Assembly (NCBI GenBank): GCA_016706225.1
Contig: JADJKB010000010.1
Coordinates: 62,001 to 126,000 of the forward strand
Direction of reading: 5' to 3'
Source of the DNA: Myxococcales bacterium
GTDB taxonomy: Bacteria > Myxococcota_A > Polyangia > Polyangiales > Polyangiaceae
DNA: 64,000 nucleotides
The position numbers and the translations under genes were made by a program. Shown one piece after another: positions 61,250-64,000 of the stretch. Below the pieces are notes generated by a model. That model ran no database searches, was not told the origin of the DNA, and saw only the letters and a list, made by a program, of their open reading frames with translations. Numbering within the stretch: position 1 is the stretch's first letter; each line of letters starts with the position of its first letter.

Positions 61250-62461
61250 GTGAACTTGTCCCCACTCCGGGCCGCGCTCGTCACGCGAGAATACCCGCCG
61301 GAGGTCTACGGCGGCGCCGGAGTGCACGTCGAATACCTGGCGCGGGAGCTGCGGAAGCTCCTGGACTTGAAGGTTCACTGTTTCGGCGGCGCGCGTCACG
61401 CAGCCTCCGTCGAGGCCTACAGCGCGTGGAACGCCCTCGCTGGCCCCGAGCCGCACATGGCGGCCCTACGCACCCTCTCGACCGATCTTGCCGTGGCCCG
61501 CGCCCTCGAAGGCGCGCAGCTCGTGCACAGCCACACCTGGTACGCGAATTTCGCGGGGCACCTCGCCAAGCTGCTCTACTCCATCCCCCACGTGATGACC
61601 TCCCACAGCCTCGAGCCGCTCCGGCCCTGGAAAGAGGAGCAGCTCGGCGGGGGGTATCGGCTGTCGTGTTTCATCGAGCGCACGGCGATCGAGGCGGCCG
61701 ATGCGGTGATCGCCGTGTCGAACGGCATGAAGGCGGACATCCTCGCCGGCTACCCGGCAGTGCAACCGGAGCGTGTGCACGTCATCTACAACGGCATCGA
61801 CCCGAACGAATACCAACCCACGACCGGAACCGACGTGCTCGCGCGTTTTGGTATCGACCCCGCCCAGCCCTACGCCGTGTTCGTCGGTCGGGTGACGAGG
61901 CAGAAGGGCGTCGTGCATCTGCTGCGCGCGGCTCGCCACTTCGAACCGGGCACCACGCTGGTGCTGTGCGCCGGGGAGCCGGACACGCCGGAGATCGCGG
62001 CCGAGGTGAAGGGGCTCGTGGCAGAGCTCGAAGCACGGGACGAACCTGTGATCTGGATCGAGCAGAAGTTGGCTCGCCAGGAGGTGATCCAGATCTTGTC
62101 TCACGCCCGGGTGTTCGTGTGTCCGAGTGTCTACGAGCCGTTTGGCATCGTGAACGTCGAAGCCATGGCCTGTGGTGTGCCGGTCGTTGCGTCGGCGGTC
62201 GGGGGTATCCCGGAGATCGTCGTGGACGGCGAGACCGGGTTCTTGGTCCCCTTCGAGGCCGCCCCTGGGTCCTCGGCCGGTCCGAAGGACCCCGAAGCTT
62301 TCGCACGCGCGCTGGCGGTCAAGGTCAATGCGCTCGTCGCGGGCACCGAGCGCGCCCGCACGATGGGTAGCGCTGGCCGCAGGCGCGCCCTCGCGGAGTT
62401 CAGCTGGACCGAGGTCGCGAAACGCACCGCCGAGCTCTATTTCTCGCTGACCGAGCGCTGA
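61250..62461 (+). CDS. Glycogen synthase / ADP-glucose-dependent maltose-1-phosphate synthase (GlgA/GlgM type)
   Basis: 403 residues from GTG 61250. It is a GT4-type enzyme: TREYPPEVYGGAGVHVEYLA near the N-terminus, VGRVTRQKGVVHLLRAARHF and the catalytic EPFGIVNVEAMACGVPVVAS. This matches the actinobacterial GlgA form (Rv1212c-like), shown there to make maltose 1-phosphate for the GlgE pathway, and differs from GT5 GlgA with KTGGLADV. The partner GlgC is adjacent. GlgE is not in the window, so product identity is inferred. Confidence 0.85.
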   Translation: MNLSPLRAALVTREYPPEVYGGAGVHVEYLARELRKLLDLKVHCFGGARHAASVEAYSAWNALAGPEPHMAALRTLSTDLAVARALEGAQLVHSHTWYANFAGHLAKLLYSIPHVMTSHSLEPLRPWKEEQLGGGYRLSCFIERTAIEAADAVIAVSNGMKADILAGYPAVQPERVHVIYNGIDPNEYQPTTGTDVLARFGIDPAQPYAVFVGRVTRQKGVVHLLRAARHFEPGTTLVLCAGEPDTPEIAAEVKGLVAELEARDEPVIWIEQKLARQEVIQILSHARVFVCPSVYEPFGIVNVEAMACGVPVVASAVGGIPEIVVDGETGFLVPFEAAPGSSAGPKDPEAFARALAVKVNALVAGTERARTMGSAGRRRALAEFSWTEVAKRTAELYFSLTER

Positions 62462-62507
62462 GCATCCCCCTCGACGGGACCGCCGGTTCCGGGCATCATT
62501 CCTTGAC

Positions 62508-63449
62508 TTGTCCCAGGCCGACGAAGATTCCATGGACCTGTTCGATGAGCCGTCGGAGGACGAGCGGACGGCGGTCGTCCACCTCGGCGACCTGAAGCGT
62601 TCTTCACTGCCCGCCAAGCCCGATCGACACATCCTGGTGCGCATGGACAGCGCCAACGTCGGCCAGGTCTTTCCGCTCGACTCTCAGGAGTTCTCCCTGG
62701 GCCGCCACACCCAGTCCACCATCGTGCTCACCGACGACGGCGTCAGCCGCAAACACGCCCGCGTCGTGCGCGATGGTGAGCGCTACGTGCTGGAAGACCT
62801 GGGCAGCGCCAACGGCACGTTCCTCCGCGGCACCAAGATCGACCGCCACCCGCTGAAGGACGGCGACGTGTTCCAGCTCGGCCCGACGGTGATGTTCCGC
62901 TACACGTACACGGACGCGAGCCAAGAGCGCATGCTCAACAAGCTCTACGAGGCGTCGGTGCGCGACTCGCTGACGGGCTGTTACAACCGTGAGCACTTCG
63001 AGGAGCGGCTCAAGGTCGAGGTGGCCTACGCTCGCCGCCACAACACCGTGGTGTCGCTCGTGATGTTCGACCTCGACCACTTCAAGAAGATCAACGACAC
63101 CTATGGGCACCCCGCCGGCGACGCCGCGCTCATCTACGTGTCGGAGCGGGTCAGCGGAGGGCTGCGTACCGAGGACGTTTTTGCCCGCTACGGCGGCGAA
63201 GAGTTCGCGGTCATCTTGCGCGGCATCGACCTCGAGGGCTCGCGCAAGGTCGGTGACCGCATGCGCTCCATCGTCGCCGCCACGCCGGTGAAGTTCGAGG
63301 ACAAGACCTTCGTGGTGACGATGAGCGTCGGCTGCTCGACCCTGGCCGATTGCCCCGATCCTTCCACGACCGCGCTGGTCGCCATCGCCGATCGGCGGCT
63401 CTACGCCGCCAAACACGGCGGTCGCAACCGGGTCGTCGCCGAGGGCTGA
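62508..63449 (+). CDS. FHA-GGDEF diguanylate cyclase
   Basis: 313 residues from TTG 62508; ATG 62532 is a possible start eight codons in. The FHA domain spans about 45-135 with FSLGRHTQSTIVLTDDGVSR, KHARV and DLGSANGTFLRG. The GGDEF domain spans about 145-310: DSLTGCYNREHFEERL, FDLDHFKKINDTYGHPAGDA and the active site RYGGEEF. RTED lies five residues before GGEEF, an intact product-inhibition I-site. The FHA should bind phospho-Thr, coupling c-di-GMP synthesis to a Ser/Thr kinase. The Bdellovibrio regulator DgcB has this layout. The kinase gene at 63459 converges on it 9 bp away. Confidence 0.92.
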   Translation: MSQADEDSMDLFDEPSEDERTAVVHLGDLKRSSLPAKPDRHILVRMDSANVGQVFPLDSQEFSLGRHTQSTIVLTDDGVSRKHARVVRDGERYVLEDLGSANGTFLRGTKIDRHPLKDGDVFQLGPTVMFRYTYTDASQERMLNKLYEASVRDSLTGCYNREHFEERLKVEVAYARRHNTVVSLVMFDLDHFKKINDTYGHPAGDAALIYVSERVSGGLRTEDVFARYGGEEFAVILRGIDLEGSRKVGDRMRSIVAATPVKFEDKTFVVTMSVGCSTLADCPDPSTTALVAIADRRLYAAKHGGRNRVVAEG

Positions 63450-63458
63450 CCGGGGCTA

Positions 63459-64000
63459 TCAGTCACCGGGGCGACTGCGCGGCCCGCGTTCGTCGCTCCA
63501 CACGTCGAGGCGCCGCAGGTCCTCCCAGACCTGACCCGGCGAGGTGTAGCGGTACTGTTCGTGCCGCCGCAGCATGACGCTGGTGATCTGCCCAATCGGC
63601 GTGCCCAGCGCCGCTGCTCGAGCCCGCGGCGCCCCCTCTTTGATCTGGTGCATGACCTCGTCGTAACCCGCGGAAAATTCGATCGGATACTCTCCGGTGT
63701 GCATCGCAAACATCAACATGCCGAGCTGGTACAGGTCACTCTGTTTGGTCGTGTAACCGCTGGCCAGCACCTCGGGCGCCATGATGCGGTGATGCACGAC
63801 CGTCGGGCGCACCGCGTGCTGCCCGTACATTTCTTGAGCGATGCCGAGATCGCTGATCTTGCAAGTCAGCTTCTCACCCTGCACGACCAGGATGTTGCCG
63901 GCGTGCAGATCGTTGTGCACGAGCTCGTTGTCAGCCAGGTACTGCACGGCAAACAGCAGCTGCCGCATCATCTCCACTACCAGTCGGTCCGTGAAGGGTG
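63459..64000 (-). CDS. Protein kinase domain, C-terminal part (runs off right edge)
   Basis: About 180 residues, open at the edge. LADNELVHNDLHAGNILVVQ is the catalytic loop; the HRD triad reads HND, so the usual Arg is lost while the Asp is kept. The metal motif reads SDLGIAQ in place of DFG, an accepted variant. HHRIMAPEVLASGYTTKQSD is the APE region and SDLYQLGMLMFAMHTGEYPI is helix F. The C-terminal tail is Arg-rich. Kinases without the HRD Arg need no activation-loop phosphorylation (non-RD type). It could phosphorylate the neighbouring FHA-GGDEF protein, but this is inferred from position only. Confidence 0.85.
   Translation of the reverse strand, partial: PFTDRLVVEMMRQLLFAVQYLADNELVHNDLHAGNILVVQGEKLTCKISDLGIAQEMYGQHAVRPTVVHHRIMAPEVLASGYTTKQSDLYQLGMLMFAMHTGEYPIEFSAGYDEVMHQIKEGAPRARAAALGTPIGQITSVMLRRHEQYRYTSPGQVWEDLRRLDVWSDERGPRSRPGD

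Overview
The window is a chromosomal segment from a high-GC bacterium, most likely a myxobacterium (Myxococcota, Polyangia-like). The grounds are inference from gene content: many small lipoproteins with Gly/Ser/Thr or Gly/Ala low-complexity linkers, eukaryote-like Ser/Thr kinases, an FHA-GGDEF protein, sigma-54 with HprK and PTS proteins, and DnaE2 plus ImuA/ImuB. Coding density is about 97 %, no gap between genes reaches 300 bases, and I see no phage, IS element, CRISPR array or rRNA. A tRNA-Pro(UGG) lies at 55597-55673.

Layout. 1-4889: 5' part of pheA (runs off the left edge), an FmdB-type zinc ribbon protein and smc. 4906-15106: an SOS mutagenesis set (dnaE2, imuB, imuA) split by a 4.5-kb block of exported proteins: two lipoproteins, a sulfatase-fold lipoprotein and a lipoprotein with a SUEL-type lectin domain. 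15216-18457: lipoproteins, a three-cysteine LarE and a TPR membrane protein. 18541-21374: rpsO-pnp with promoter, intercistronic hairpin and terminator. 21468-28642: a cytochrome c-like lipoprotein, an SDR, and a tightly overlapping operon for a 5'-nucleotidase lipoprotein, an OB-like lipoprotein and a large predicted outer-membrane barrel. 28766-36854: lptA-lptB-rpoN-hpf-ptsN-hprK-rapZ-ptsH-ptsI, a regulatory PTS cluster with no sugar permease. 36898-42474: a dynamin-like GTPase divergent from a membrane Ser/Thr kinase, and a GT-C type membrane protein. 42583-50292: a propeller protein, a Fe-S/enoyl-reductase-like pair, an ECF sigma gene behind a near-consensus sigma-54 promoter, and two lipoproteins. 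50364-59799: guaA, a PEGA lipoprotein, an amidohydrolase, a short MetE-like protein, a methyltransferase, the tRNA, a lipoprotein, a ClC transporter and a nucleoside transporter. 60003-64000: glgC and a glycogen/maltose-1-phosphate synthase, an FHA-GGDEF diguanylate cyclase, and the C-terminal half of a protein kinase running off the right edge.

Cross-cutting signals. A matching LexA-box-like element (ACTGAACAnACTnnCAG) precedes both dnaE2 and imuA. Many genes lack a Shine-Dalgarno sequence and carry a TAnnnT-like hexamer exactly 6-8 nt before the start codon, which suggests leaderless mRNAs. Several convergent gene ends carry short perfect inverted repeats without U-tracts.
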